Assembly: GCF_001612965.1 (NCBI RefSeq)
Contig: NZ_BDBL01000005.1
Coordinates: 186,001-250,000, forward strand
Direction of reading: 5' to 3'
Origin: Nocardia kruczakiae NBRC 101016
GTDB lineage: Bacteria > Actinomycetota > Actinomycetes > Mycobacteriales > Mycobacteriaceae
Length of the DNA: 64,000 nt
The position numbers were made by a program, and so were the translations under genes. The notes under the pieces are model-generated. The model had not been told where the DNA came from, searched no databases, and saw nothing but the letters and a program-made list of their open reading frames with translations. Shown here piece by piece: positions 1-6,832 of this stretch; position 1 is the first letter of the stretch; every line of letters begins with the position of its first letter.

Positions 1-589
1 CACCCTCGGTGCCCTGGCAGACCACGAAGTCCAGGCCGGCCCGCTTGTGGTTGAGCGCATGCTTCACCGAACCGCACAGTGCGCCGATCAGACGACCGGA
101 ATCCTGGACCTTCTTGATGATGTCGTCGGGCGGGGTGCCGAGCGCATTGGCGACCAGCTTCGCCTTGGGGTGCTTCAGGATGACGTCGACCTGCGGACCG
201 GCCGTGGTGGCGGTCCAGCCCAGCAGCTGCTCGTGATGTTCGTCCTCGGGCAGTTTCGGCACGCCGTGGTCGGCGAGGATCTTCTCGGCGAAATCGCGGT
301 GACCCTGCGGAACCAGTTTGGCCAGTTCGGCTTCCAGTTGCGCGGGGCTCAGGCCGTCGATGCCCTTGCCCTCGTACTTGGACGGGATGACGAGGTCGAC
401 ACCGTACACGCCGTGCACATGGTCATCGAGCCAGGCCAGTTCGACCTCCAGCTCCTCGGCGGTGAAACCGACCGCACCCAGGACGCCGAGCCCGCCGGCG
501 TTGCTCACCGCGGCGGCCACGTCGCGGCAATGGGTGAAAGCGAAGATGGGGACATCGATGCCCAGTCGTTCGCAGATCTCGGTATGCAT
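1..589 (-). CDS. Nitronate monooxygenase-like flavoprotein, 3' part outside window
   Basis: The first 196 residues are visible; the rest runs off the left edge. The N-terminus (ERLGIDVPIFAF, then SNAGGLGVLGAVGFT at about residues 29-43) is the FMN-binding opening of the nitronate monooxygenase / 2-nitropropane dioxygenase TIM-barrel family. Members oxidise nitronates, or in actinobacterial lipid catabolism act on acyl-CoA-type substrates. The sequence GLDFVVCQGTEG at the edge fits the next conserved FMN-binding strand. The ATG at 589 is chosen because homology begins at once and GAGGAG lies about 10 nt upstream. A KstR-like operator and a second palindrome sit 50-90 bp upstream, hinting at a role in sterol or lipid breakdown. 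Family assignment is firm; the substrate is unknown. Confidence 0.85.
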   Translation of the reverse strand, partial: MHTEICERLGIDVPIFAFTHCRDVAAAVSNAGGLGVLGAVGFTAEELEVELAWLDDHVHGVYGVDLVIPSKYEGKGIDGLSPAQLEAELAKLVPQGHRDFAEKILADHGVPKLPEDEHHEQLLGWTATTAGPQVDVILKHPKAKLVANALGTPPDDIIKKVQDSGRLIGALCGSVKHALNHKRAGLDFVVCQGTEG

Positions 590-638
590 GGCGGGGTGAC
601 TCCTCTGGTCTTCCGGCGCTGGAACTTCGCCACAACAC

Positions 639-652
639 TAGAACACGTTTCA
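639..652. promoter_or_regulatory. KstR-type operator
   Basis: TAGAACACGTTTCA matches the published KstR consensus TNNAACNNGTTNNA at every fixed position. KstR is the TetR-family repressor of cholesterol and lipid catabolism in mycobacteria and relatives. The site is 50 bp upstream of the nitronate monooxygenase-like start on the minus strand, a sensible operator position. KstR itself is not encoded in this window. Confidence 0.55.
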
Positions 653-664
653 TATTCAGACTAG

Positions 665-678
665 TGACTGATCGGTCA
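665..678. promoter_or_regulatory. Second palindrome upstream of the nitronate monooxygenase-like gene
   Basis: TGACTGATCGGTCA is a dyad of the form TGAC-n-GATC-n-GTCA, typical in shape of TetR-family operators. It lies 12 bp beyond the KstR-like box, so the same promoter could carry two repressor sites. The cognate regulator cannot be named. Confidence 0.35.
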
Positions 679-827
679 GGAAGCGAGAGAAGCATCGAAT
701 TTGCCGGTCGATGCGGGTAACACGCCATCACCGCCTACGGCGGCGTCGACCCATTTTCGCCATTCAGTGTGGGCAACATGTTCTAGTTGGCATGGGCGAT
801 CCGGTGGCAGATCGTGCCCGCGACGAG

Positions 828-1211
828 TCAGCGTGCACCGGCGCGGTCGAGAAACGACGCGCGGTCGACGATCGTGCGCCGGATGGTGCCGTCGGCCACG
901 AGCACATCGCCGTCGTGCACGACGACACGGAACGCCAGCCGCGGACCGTCGACCTCGGCCAGCCGCGCCGCGACGGTCAGCACCGTTCCCGGCGGGCTCG
1001 GCCGTCGGTGCCGCACCGATACCTCGATCCCCACCGATGTCTGCCCCGACGACAGCTTGCCCCGCAACGCCAGCACGGTCGCCTGTTCGGTCAGTGCCAC
1101 CACCCGCGGCGTGGCGAGCACCTCCACGTCACCACTACCGACGGCGACCGCGGTATCGGCGGCACCGACCTCGACGCTGAATTCCGCCGACAGACCCGGC
1201 TGTACCTTCAC
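828..1211 (-). CDS. Hotdog-fold thioesterase, fluoroacetyl-CoA thioesterase (FlK)-like
   Basis: A 127-residue protein that follows the FlK family along its whole length: KVQPGLSAEFSVEVG at the N-terminus, VLATPRVVALTEQAT in the first long helix, and SVRHRRPSPPGTVLTVAARL then DGPRLAFRVVVHDG in the sheet. These carry the family's Thr, Glu and His active-site positions. Such enzymes hydrolyse acyl-CoA thioesters in the cytoplasm; real fluoroacetyl-CoA specificity is rare and not implied. The GTG at 1211 is used because the sequence above it loses homology. The gene stands alone, divergent from the SRPBCC gene at 1434. Confidence 0.75.
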   Translation of the reverse strand: MKVQPGLSAEFSVEVGAADTAVAVGSGDVEVLATPRVVALTEQATVLALRGKLSSGQTSVGIEVSVRHRRPSPPGTVLTVAARLAEVDGPRLAFRVVVHDGDVLVADGTIRRTIVDRASFLDRAGAR

Positions 1212-1433
1212 GATCGCTACGGTAACGCCGCACGCGTCACCGCGCCGCGAAAGCCGATGCGCGACGCTCGTGTCGTCGATGGCCGCCCCGGACTCCAGCG
1301 GCCGGAATGGCGCGCGGCCCCGACGCCCACCGTGCGGCCTCCGGGCTGAACGCTGGGAGGCCGGTTCTGCCTCCGCCGCCCGGTGACGTGGAATGCTCGT
1401 CGGCATGGACGTGTTCGGGCCGGGGGTGTGCCG

Positions 1434-1883
1434 GTGACCTACGAATCGGAATTGGATCCGGCCGCGGTGGAGATCGGCGAATTCTTCCCGCACCCGCCGG
1501 CGCTGCTGTGGCGGGCGCTGACCGAACCGGATCTGGTCGAACGCTGGCTGATGCGGTCGATCGGGCTCGAGCCCGTGGTGGGCACGCATTTCATCTTCGC
1601 CGTCCCGACCGAGCCGAGCGCGGAGATCGCATGTGAGGTGCTGGCGGCCCGCACAGGCGAACAACTGACGTATACGTGGATCGACCTGCGGGCGAAGTTC
1701 CCGGCTCGGTGGGTGGTCGACTGGGTGCTCGAGGCGCAGGGACGCGGGACGCGGGTGTTGTTGACCCAGACCGGCTTCGACATCGGCGATCGGCGGCAGA
1801 AGATGGCCCGCAATGCGATGGAGCGGGGATGGCGGGGCACCTTGAACCGCTTGCGCGAGGTGCTCGACGAGGCGGGATCCTGA
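1434..1883 (+). CDS. SRPBCC/AHSA1-family protein
   Basis: A 149-residue START-like protein. ALLWRALTEPDLVERWLM is the signature opening helix and strand of the AHSA1 (activator of Hsp90 ATPase homologue) group, and WVLEAQGRGTRVLLTQTGF followed by the terminal helix GWRGTLNRLREVLDEA completes the fold. Bacterial members are small-ligand or stress-associated proteins, mostly of unknown ligand. The GTG at 1434 is preferred because GGGGG (1422-1426) sits 7 nt upstream; another in-frame GTG is at 1428 and a longer GTG-initiated frame starts at 1383. The gene converges on the aldehyde dehydrogenase, with only 22 bp between stop codons. Confidence 0.7.
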   Translation: MTYESELDPAAVEIGEFFPHPPALLWRALTEPDLVERWLMRSIGLEPVVGTHFIFAVPTEPSAEIACEVLAARTGEQLTYTWIDLRAKFPARWVVDWVLEAQGRGTRVLLTQTGFDIGDRRQKMARNAMERGWRGTLNRLREVLDEAGS

Positions 1884-1905
1884 CCCCGCGGGTGCTGGTA
1901 AACGA

Positions 1906-3249
1906 TCAGCGCCGCGGCGGCGCGGGCTCCATATGCACCACCTTGGTGGTGGTCATCTCGTCGAGAAGTTCGGGGCCGTAACCGAATCCGGTGCCCGATG
2001 TGCCGCGCGGCTGGGCCGCACCGCCGGGCGCGCCGCCGAAGACCGAGTTGATCTTCACCGTGCCCACCGGAAGTGTGCGCCACGCCTGCTGCATATGGTC
2101 CATCGAGCCGGTGAGTACCGTCGCCGCCAAGCCGTACTCGTCACGGCACGCGGCATCGAGACCCGTCGCGAAATCCGAGACCACCTGAACGGGGGCGATC
2201 GGCCCGAAGGTCTCCTCGCGGACGACGCGCATTCCCGGCCGGCAGTCGGTGAGCACCGTGGCCGGATACATCGTGCCGGGGCCCTCCGGAATCCGCCCGC
2301 CCACCAGTGCTTTCGCGCCGGACGAGATCGCCTCCCGTACCTGGGCGTGCACCTGCGTGCGCAGCCGCTCGTCCACCAGCGGTTGCGGATCGAGATTCCA
2401 CCGCTGCGCCTGGTCGCACAGCGCCGACACGAACGTGTCCGCGACCTCGCGGTGCACGTAGATCCGTTCCACGGACACGCAGATCTGCCCGGCATTGGCG
2501 AAGGCGCCCAGCGCGGCCTGCTCGGCGGCCCATACCGGGTCCACGTCGGCGTCGACGATCAGCGGATCGTTCCCGCCGTTCTCCAACAGCACCTTGGCGC
2601 CGGTGCGCGCGCCGGCCGCGGCGATGGTGCGCCCGGTGGCAGTGCCGCCGACGTGCGCCACCACGTCCACGCCGGGCAGTCCGGCCAGTGCCGCGCCCAC
2701 CCGGCCGTCGCCGCGCACGGTCTGCAGCACACCCTCGGGGCAGTGCTGTTCGAGGAGCTGCCCGAACAGCGCACCGGTGCGCGGGCAACGCTCACTGGGC
2801 TTGTGCACCACCGCATTTCCGGTCGCCAGTGCGGCGCCGACCAGTCCCGCCGCGATGGCGACCGGATCGTTCCACGGCGTCAGCGCGACCACTACGCCGC
2901 GTGGCTGGGCGATCATGAAATCCGTTGCGTCCCAACTACCCTGCAGGGTGTGGCCGCGATGGACCGGCCCCAGCTCGGCGTACTGGTCGAGGGTGCCGGC
3001 GCCGGCGAGCACCCCTTCTCGCCCGGAGTCGGCGGGGCGGCCGGTCTCCGCTTCGAGTGTGGCGGCGAGTTCGTCGGCGTGCTCCCGCAATGCTGCCGCA
3101 CCGGCACGCAACGCGGCGGCTCGGCTCGCCGCGGGCGTGCGCGCCCAGCTCGACTGCGCGGTGTGCGCCGCGCCCACGATGGTCATGAGGTCCAGATTTC
3201 CCGTCACCGAGTCGGCCTCGATGCGGGTCGCGTTGTCGATCTCGGTCAT
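1906..3249 (-). CDS. NAD(P)-dependent aldehyde dehydrogenase
   Basis: 447 residues, slightly shorter than the usual 470-500 of the ALDH superfamily. Conserved pieces appear in order: the cofactor motif TPWNDP, the VHKPSERCP strand (Lys of the NAD site), HVGGTATGR, the general-base region LLENGGNDP (Glu223) and the catalytic-thiol region NAGQICVSVERIYV (Cys257), then REETFGPIAPV. It should oxidise an aldehyde to its carboxylate in the cytoplasm. Glu223 is in LENGG rather than the commoner LELGG. ATG 3249 starts MTEIDNATRI; the frame is open further upstream but without family similarity. No neighbour indicates the substrate. Confidence 0.88.
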   Translation of the reverse strand: MTEIDNATRIEADSVTGNLDLMTIVGAAHTAQSSWARTPAASRAAALRAGAAALREHADELAATLEAETGRPADSGREGVLAGAGTLDQYAELGPVHRGHTLQGSWDATDFMIAQPRGVVVALTPWNDPVAIAAGLVGAALATGNAVVHKPSERCPRTGALFGQLLEQHCPEGVLQTVRGDGRVGAALAGLPGVDVVAHVGGTATGRTIAAAGARTGAKVLLENGGNDPLIVDADVDPVWAAEQAALGAFANAGQICVSVERIYVHREVADTFVSALCDQAQRWNLDPQPLVDERLRTQVHAQVREAISSGAKALVGGRIPEGPGTMYPATVLTDCRPGMRVVREETFGPIAPVQVVSDFATGLDAACRDEYGLAATVLTGSMDHMQQAWRTLPVGTVKINSVFGGAPGGAAQPRGTSGTGFGYGPELLDEMTTTKVVHMEPAPPRR

Positions 3250-3332
3250 GGGCTCCGAGTACCCCGGCGATCTCGGGCAAACTTCTCCGGCCGACATTGT
3301 TCTCGGTCCGGGATTACGGTGCGACGCGCGGA

Positions 3333-3821
3333 TCACTTCCCGTTCGCGGTCGAGCGCAGCAGGCGCAGCACGGCTCGCTCGACGACGGCTCGGCGCTCGT
3401 CCTCGCTGGGCGCGCGCCGCGCCCGCCGCGAGGCCGCCGCGATGGTCCGGCCCCGCTCCCACGCCTCGATCACGCGCGGGTCGACGTAGGAGTTGCGGGC
3501 CACGGTCGGGGTGTTGCCGAGCGCCTCGGCCACCTCGGTCATGCGGTCGGACTTCTCTTCGTCGCGTTCTCGCCGCCACTGTTCGTGATACAGATACTGC
3601 CGCCGCCCGGCCGCATCCACCCCCACCGCTTGAATGTGCCCCTGGGCATGCGGGCAGATCCACACCTTCCGCCAGGCCGGCGGGATCACCAATGCGTCGA
3701 TGCGTTGTGTCACTTCGGGATCCGTGACCGGGACGCCGTTCTCGTCGGCATAGGAAAAGCCTCTGCCTCGTCTCACCCGGCGTATTCCGGCACCGTAGGG
3801 CGTGCTGCGCCGCAACCGCAT
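3333..3821 (-). CDS. Internally deleted DNA topoisomerase IB, probably inactive
   Basis: A 162-residue protein in which both ends of poxvirus-type topoisomerase IB are joined directly. Residues 1-93 (RLRRSTPYGAGIRRVRRGRG, VIPPAWRKVWICP, GHIQAVGVDAAGRRQYLYHEQW) are the family's N-terminal domain. Residues from about 94 on (EVAEALGNTPTVARNSYVDPRV) are the end of the catalytic domain, including the nucleophile region with Tyr112. The roughly 180 residues between, which hold the catalytic Arg and Lys residues and most of the fold, are missing with the frame kept. Full-length relatives have about 340 residues. ATG 3821 has GGAG 7 nt upstream; a GTG lies 3 nt earlier. It is likely a decayed gene or a DNA-binding remnant. 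Confidence 0.75.
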   Translation of the reverse strand: MRLRRSTPYGAGIRRVRRGRGFSYADENGVPVTDPEVTQRIDALVIPPAWRKVWICPHAQGHIQAVGVDAAGRRQYLYHEQWRRERDEEKSDRMTEVAEALGNTPTVARNSYVDPRVIEAWERGRTIAAASRRARRAPSEDERRAVVERAVLRLLRSTANGK

Positions 3822-3872
3822 CACGTCACTCCTCTCGCCCCGCGCATCGGGTGATACCCGCGCGGGACGCGA

Positions 3873-4904
3873 TCATGCGGATTCGGTGGATCCCGGAACC
3901 GCCGGTGGCCCGTGTTCGAGCGTGCGGACGAGCGCCGCGGCGAGCAGCGCGACGGCCCGATCGTCGTCATGTATCAAGGGCCGCAACGTATTCAGCGCGA
4001 GGGAGCCGGGCAGCTCCGCCAACGCCTGGGTCAGCCGGAGCCGCACCGGTGACCCCGGCGGATGGGCGCCCAGCTCACCGGCCAGTGCGCCCAGAATGCG
4101 ATCCGCCCACTGCGTGTCCCGGGCCAGCGCCCCCAAGAGTTCGGCCGCCTCGACATCGTTCGGGCCCTCGATCACGGTGGCGACGAGTTCCGGAACCGCG
4201 CGGGTCTCTCCGCGGGCGCCGAGGGCGAGCGCGGAGATTCTGCGGACGGTCGCGTCCGCGTCGGTGAGGGCGTCCAGCAGCACCGCATTCGACTCCGTCC
4301 CGGCTATGTCGGCGAGCGCCGACGCCGCCCGCCGCCGGACCTCGACATCGGCGGAGTCCAGGCCGGAGGCCACGTTCAGCACGCCGTCCGCACCGGCCCG
4401 GGCCAGCGCCCAGCGCAGCGCCCCCGCCACATACGGATCGGATTCGGCGAGCACCGCCTCGGCGAGCAGTTCGACCGGCATCTCCTCCGCCGGAGCGAGG
4501 ACGGCCTGCTGCCGCCGGGCGGCATCGGACGAACCGAGTCCGCGCAAGAGTTCCACGATCCGCAGCGCGTCCTGCCAACCGGAGGGTTCGGCCGCCTCGA
4601 CCGCACGCAGCCGTTCGAGCAGCTCACGGTCCCGGCTCAGCCGTTCCTCGGTCGCTCGCACGAGGTCACCCACCAGCGCGGACGGCGTGAAGCCCGGATC
4701 GTCGAGAGCGCGCCCGATCTGGGTCAGCGACAGGCCCAGCGATCGCAGACCCTCGACGTGGAAGATCCGCCGGATGTCCTGGACGGAATACTCCCGATAG
4801 CCGCCGTTGGTGCGGCCGGTCGGCCGCACCAACCCCAGGGAGTCGTAGTGCCGGAGCATCCGGGCGCTCACTCCCGAGTAGCGGGCCACCTCGCCGATCA
4901 GCAC
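3873..4904 (-). CDS. MerR-family regulator fused to HEAT repeats
   Basis: Residues 1-70 are a complete MerR DNA-binding domain: LIGEVARYSGVSARMLRHYDSLGLV, then NGGYREYSVQDIRRI and LRSLGLSLTQIGRAL. In place of a metal- or drug-binding domain, residues about 110-335 form alpha-helical HEAT-like repeats (ALRWALARAGADGVLNVA, RRRAASALADIAGTESNAVL, VRRISALALGARGETRAVPEL). No metal-binding Cys cluster is visible, so the input is probably a protein or large ligand. It overlaps the upstream HEAT gene by 7 nt and is presumably co-transcribed from the MerR-type promoter at 5596-5626. At 343 residues it is more than twice the length of classic MerR proteins. Target genes beyond its own operon are not evident. 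Confidence 0.82.
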   Translation of the reverse strand: MLIGEVARYSGVSARMLRHYDSLGLVRPTGRTNGGYREYSVQDIRRIFHVEGLRSLGLSLTQIGRALDDPGFTPSALVGDLVRATEERLSRDRELLERLRAVEAAEPSGWQDALRIVELLRGLGSSDAARRQQAVLAPAEEMPVELLAEAVLAESDPYVAGALRWALARAGADGVLNVASGLDSADVEVRRRAASALADIAGTESNAVLLDALTDADATVRRISALALGARGETRAVPELVATVIEGPNDVEAAELLGALARDTQWADRILGALAGELGAHPPGSPVRLRLTQALAELPGSLALNTLRPLIHDDDRAVALLAAALVRTLEHGPPAVPGSTESA

Positions 4905-5575
4905 GCGGTCGACTCCTCTCGATCCGGTCCGAGAGCGCGAACCCGTCTGGCTTCGCCGATCGCGAGATCGAAACCGGCATCGGGGTCGCGCAGCAGCACG
5001 TCCGTGGCGCGCGCGTGGGCGCGCACCACCGGGTCCGGGTTCGTCATCGCCGTCCGCAGGACCGGCTCGACGATCTCACCCAGGGCGACCAGAGCGCGGC
5101 TCAAACTCAACCGCACCTCGCGGTCGCCGCGGCCGAATTGGGTGGCCAGCGCGTCGGCGAGGGCCTCCTTCTCGCCCTCGGGCACCAGGACGACGGCGGC
5201 ACGCCACGCACTGCGCGCGACGTCGTCGTCGGCATCGTGCAACAACGACCGGGTGATCGCGGGCCACGCGCTGCGATCTCCGATCTTGGACAGGGTGTGC
5301 AGCGCCTGGCTGCGCGCCTGCGGACGGTCCGAACCCAGTTGCGCACGCAGTTTCGGCACCGTGACCTGCGCCGGAAGCCGGGTGAGCGCCCAGGTCAGCA
5401 TGTCGCGCACGAAGAAATCGGGCTCGATCCCGCACCGCTCGATCAGCGCCTCGGCGAAGTCGGGCTCGGGACGGGTGCCGAGCGCCAACGCCGCCTCGAG
5501 CCGTGTCGACGAGTTGTTCGCCGCCAGCGCGTCGAGCAGTCGCATGTTCTGTGGGTTCCTGTGTGTCGAGTTCAT
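4898..5575 (-). CDS. HEAT-repeat protein, first gene of the HEAT/MerR operon
   Basis: 225 residues made almost entirely of paired amphipathic helices typical of HEAT repeats (STRLEAALALGTRPEPDFAEAL, PQARSQALHTLSKIGDRSAWPAI, ARSAWRAAVVLVPEGEKEALA, REVRLSLSRALVALGEIVEPVL). There is no enzymatic motif, signal peptide or membrane segment, so a cytoplasmic protein-binding scaffold is likely. The ATG at 5575 has a strong GGAGGTGG site 5 nt upstream, so the in-frame GTG 9 nt earlier is rejected. The stop overlaps the start of the HEAT-containing MerR gene. The shared repeat type suggests the two products interact, for example this one sensing or sequestering the regulator. That is inference only. 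Confidence 0.78.
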   Translation of the reverse strand: MNSTHRNPQNMRLLDALAANNSSTRLEAALALGTRPEPDFAEALIERCGIEPDFFVRDMLTWALTRLPAQVTVPKLRAQLGSDRPQARSQALHTLSKIGDRSAWPAITRSLLHDADDDVARSAWRAAVVLVPEGEKEALADALATQFGRGDREVRLSLSRALVALGEIVEPVLRTAMTNPDPVVRAHARATDVLLRDPDAGFDLAIGEARRVRALGPDREESTAC

Positions 5576-5595
5576 CGGGACCACCTCCGGCAGTC

Positions 5596-5626
5596 AGTGA
5601 AGACCTTGTCACGATGGCAAGGTCAA
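5596..5626 (-). promoter_or_regulatory. MerR-type promoter and operator with 19-bp spacer
   Basis: On the minus strand a -35 TTGACC (5621-5626) and a -10-like TTCACT (5596-5601) are separated by 19 bp, the over-long spacer characteristic of MerR-activated promoters. A perfect 7-bp inverted repeat, GACCTTG-N9-CAAGGTC (5602-5624), fills the spacer. It faces the HEAT gene at 5575 and so predicts autoregulation by the HEAT-MerR protein. The leader would be only about 13 nt, nearly all ribosome-binding site. The same dyad lies 38 bp from the divergent methyltransferase start and could affect that gene too. Confidence 0.7.
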
Positions 5627-5661
5627 GTACACGCACCGGACCGAGAGAAGAGGAACAGGCC

Positions 5662-6276
5662 ATGAGCGGACGCACGCCCAGCCAGTGGGAAGAGATCACC
5701 GCCGCCGATCCCGCCCATTCGACGTGGTACGTCGAGCGCTTCCGGACGATGGCGGCCGAAGGGGCGGACATCGTCGGCGAGGCGCGACTGATCGATGCGA
5801 TGGTCGGGCGCGGCAGCCGAATCCTGGACGCCGGATGCGGTCCGGGGCGGCTGGGTGGCTACCTGTACCGGGCCGGTCATGTCGTCGTCGGCGTCGATGT
5901 CGATCCGGTGTTGATCGCCGCGGCGGAGCAGGACCATCCCGGCCCGACCTGGCTGGTCGGCGACCTGGCCGAACTGGATCTGCCGAGCCGCGGGATCGCC
6001 GGTGACTTCGATGTGATCGTGTGCGCGGGCAATGTGATGACATTCCTGGCGCCCGCCACCCGCGGCGCGGTGCTGGCCGGTTTCGCCCGCCATCTGGCTC
6101 CGGCCGGCCGGGTGGTGGTCGGGTTCGGCGCCGACCGGGGTTACGAGTTCCCGCAGTTCCTGGCCGACGCCGAACACGCCGGTCTCAGGGTGGATCTGCG
6201 GCTTTCGACGTGGGATCTGCGCCCGTTCACCGACGAGTCGGACTTTCTGGTGGCGGTGTTCTCGCGCGCGGAGTGA
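5662..6276 (+). CDS. Class I SAM-dependent methyltransferase
   Basis: 204 residues with the class I methyltransferase core. Motif I is RILDAGCGPGRLGGYL (about residues 52-67), followed by the acidic cofactor residue in VVGVDVDPVLI, then GDLAEL, FDVIVCAGNVM and the post-motif strand AGRVVVGFG. The N-terminal WEEITAADPAHSTWYVERF is common in actinobacterial small-molecule methyltransferases. ATG 5662 is preceded by AGAGGA. It is transcribed away from the HEAT/MerR operon across a shared 86-bp region holding the MerR dyad, so joint control is possible. The acceptor substrate cannot be inferred. Confidence 0.8.
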   Translation: MSGRTPSQWEEITAADPAHSTWYVERFRTMAAEGADIVGEARLIDAMVGRGSRILDAGCGPGRLGGYLYRAGHVVVGVDVDPVLIAAAEQDHPGPTWLVGDLAELDLPSRGIAGDFDVIVCAGNVMTFLAPATRGAVLAGFARHLAPAGRVVVGFGADRGYEFPQFLADAEHAGLRVDLRLSTWDLRPFTDESDFLVAVFSRAE

Positions 6277-6346
6277 GACCGAGCCTGCCCGATTCGCGAC
6301 GCACGACGTTGTACAGTTCGACCACCCAGTCGCAGAGGAGTTCGCC

Positions 6347-6808
6347 ATGACCTACGCCGTGGACTTCACTACGGTTTCGACCGAAGGCCTCGAATCGTCG
6401 CCTGTCGCGGAGGCTTTGGCCGGGCTGCGGGCGAACGAGGCCCGGTACTTCAAGAACAAGTACGACCACGTCTTCACCGTGGAGCCCGCGAAGGAGGCCC
6501 AGTCGACGGTCGACTGGGTCAGCCGGATCCTCGAGGACGAGCGTGGCATCGTCATCTCCTCCCGCCCACTCGAGGCCACGGCCTTCGAAGCGGACGGGAT
6601 TCGCTTCGCCTACGTCTTCTACGAGAGTGGCCTGTCGATCAACGTGATGTATGCGATCGACGATTCCGGTAAGCGCGCCGTGGGGTTCAAACTGTCCGAC
6701 GGGATGGAAATCCCCACCGAACTCTCGTCGTTCAAGTTCGCGCGGCAGAAGTCGAAGCTGGCGGGAACGATTCGCGGCTCCTACTTCGTCATCAAGAACC
6801 GGTACTGA
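6347..6808 (+). CDS. Conserved-looking protein of unknown function
   Basis: A 153-residue soluble protein that I cannot place in a family. AGGAG lies 7 nt before ATG 6347, and third-position G/C bias is strong, so it is very likely expressed. It is rich in Lys, Tyr and Phe for this genome (YFKNKYDHVFTVEP near residues 34-47, SSFKFARQKSKL near the end) and is predicted alpha/beta. There is no signal peptide, membrane segment or catalytic signature. It follows the methyltransferase by 70 bp on the same strand and may be independently transcribed. It converges on the MaoC-like gene. Confidence 0.6.
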   Translation: MTYAVDFTTVSTEGLESSPVAEALAGLRANEARYFKNKYDHVFTVEPAKEAQSTVDWVSRILEDERGIVISSRPLEATAFEADGIRFAYVFYESGLSINVMYAIDDSGKRAVGFKLSDGMEIPTELSSFKFARQKSKLAGTIRGSYFVIKNRY

Positions 6809-6832
6809 TTCGCCCGGTCGTCCTGGCGGAGG

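Noticed and set aside
701..1349. Overlapping rightward open frames of 159-212 codons opposite the FlK-like thioesterase
   Set aside because: Arg/Pro/His-rich translations are antisense shadows of the minus-strand thioesterase; no ribosome site or family similarity.
1933..3489. A 518-codon plus-strand frame opposite the aldehyde dehydrogenase
   Set aside because: Composition (Arg, Gly, His-rich) is that of high-GC antisense sequence; the minus strand encodes a clear ALDH.
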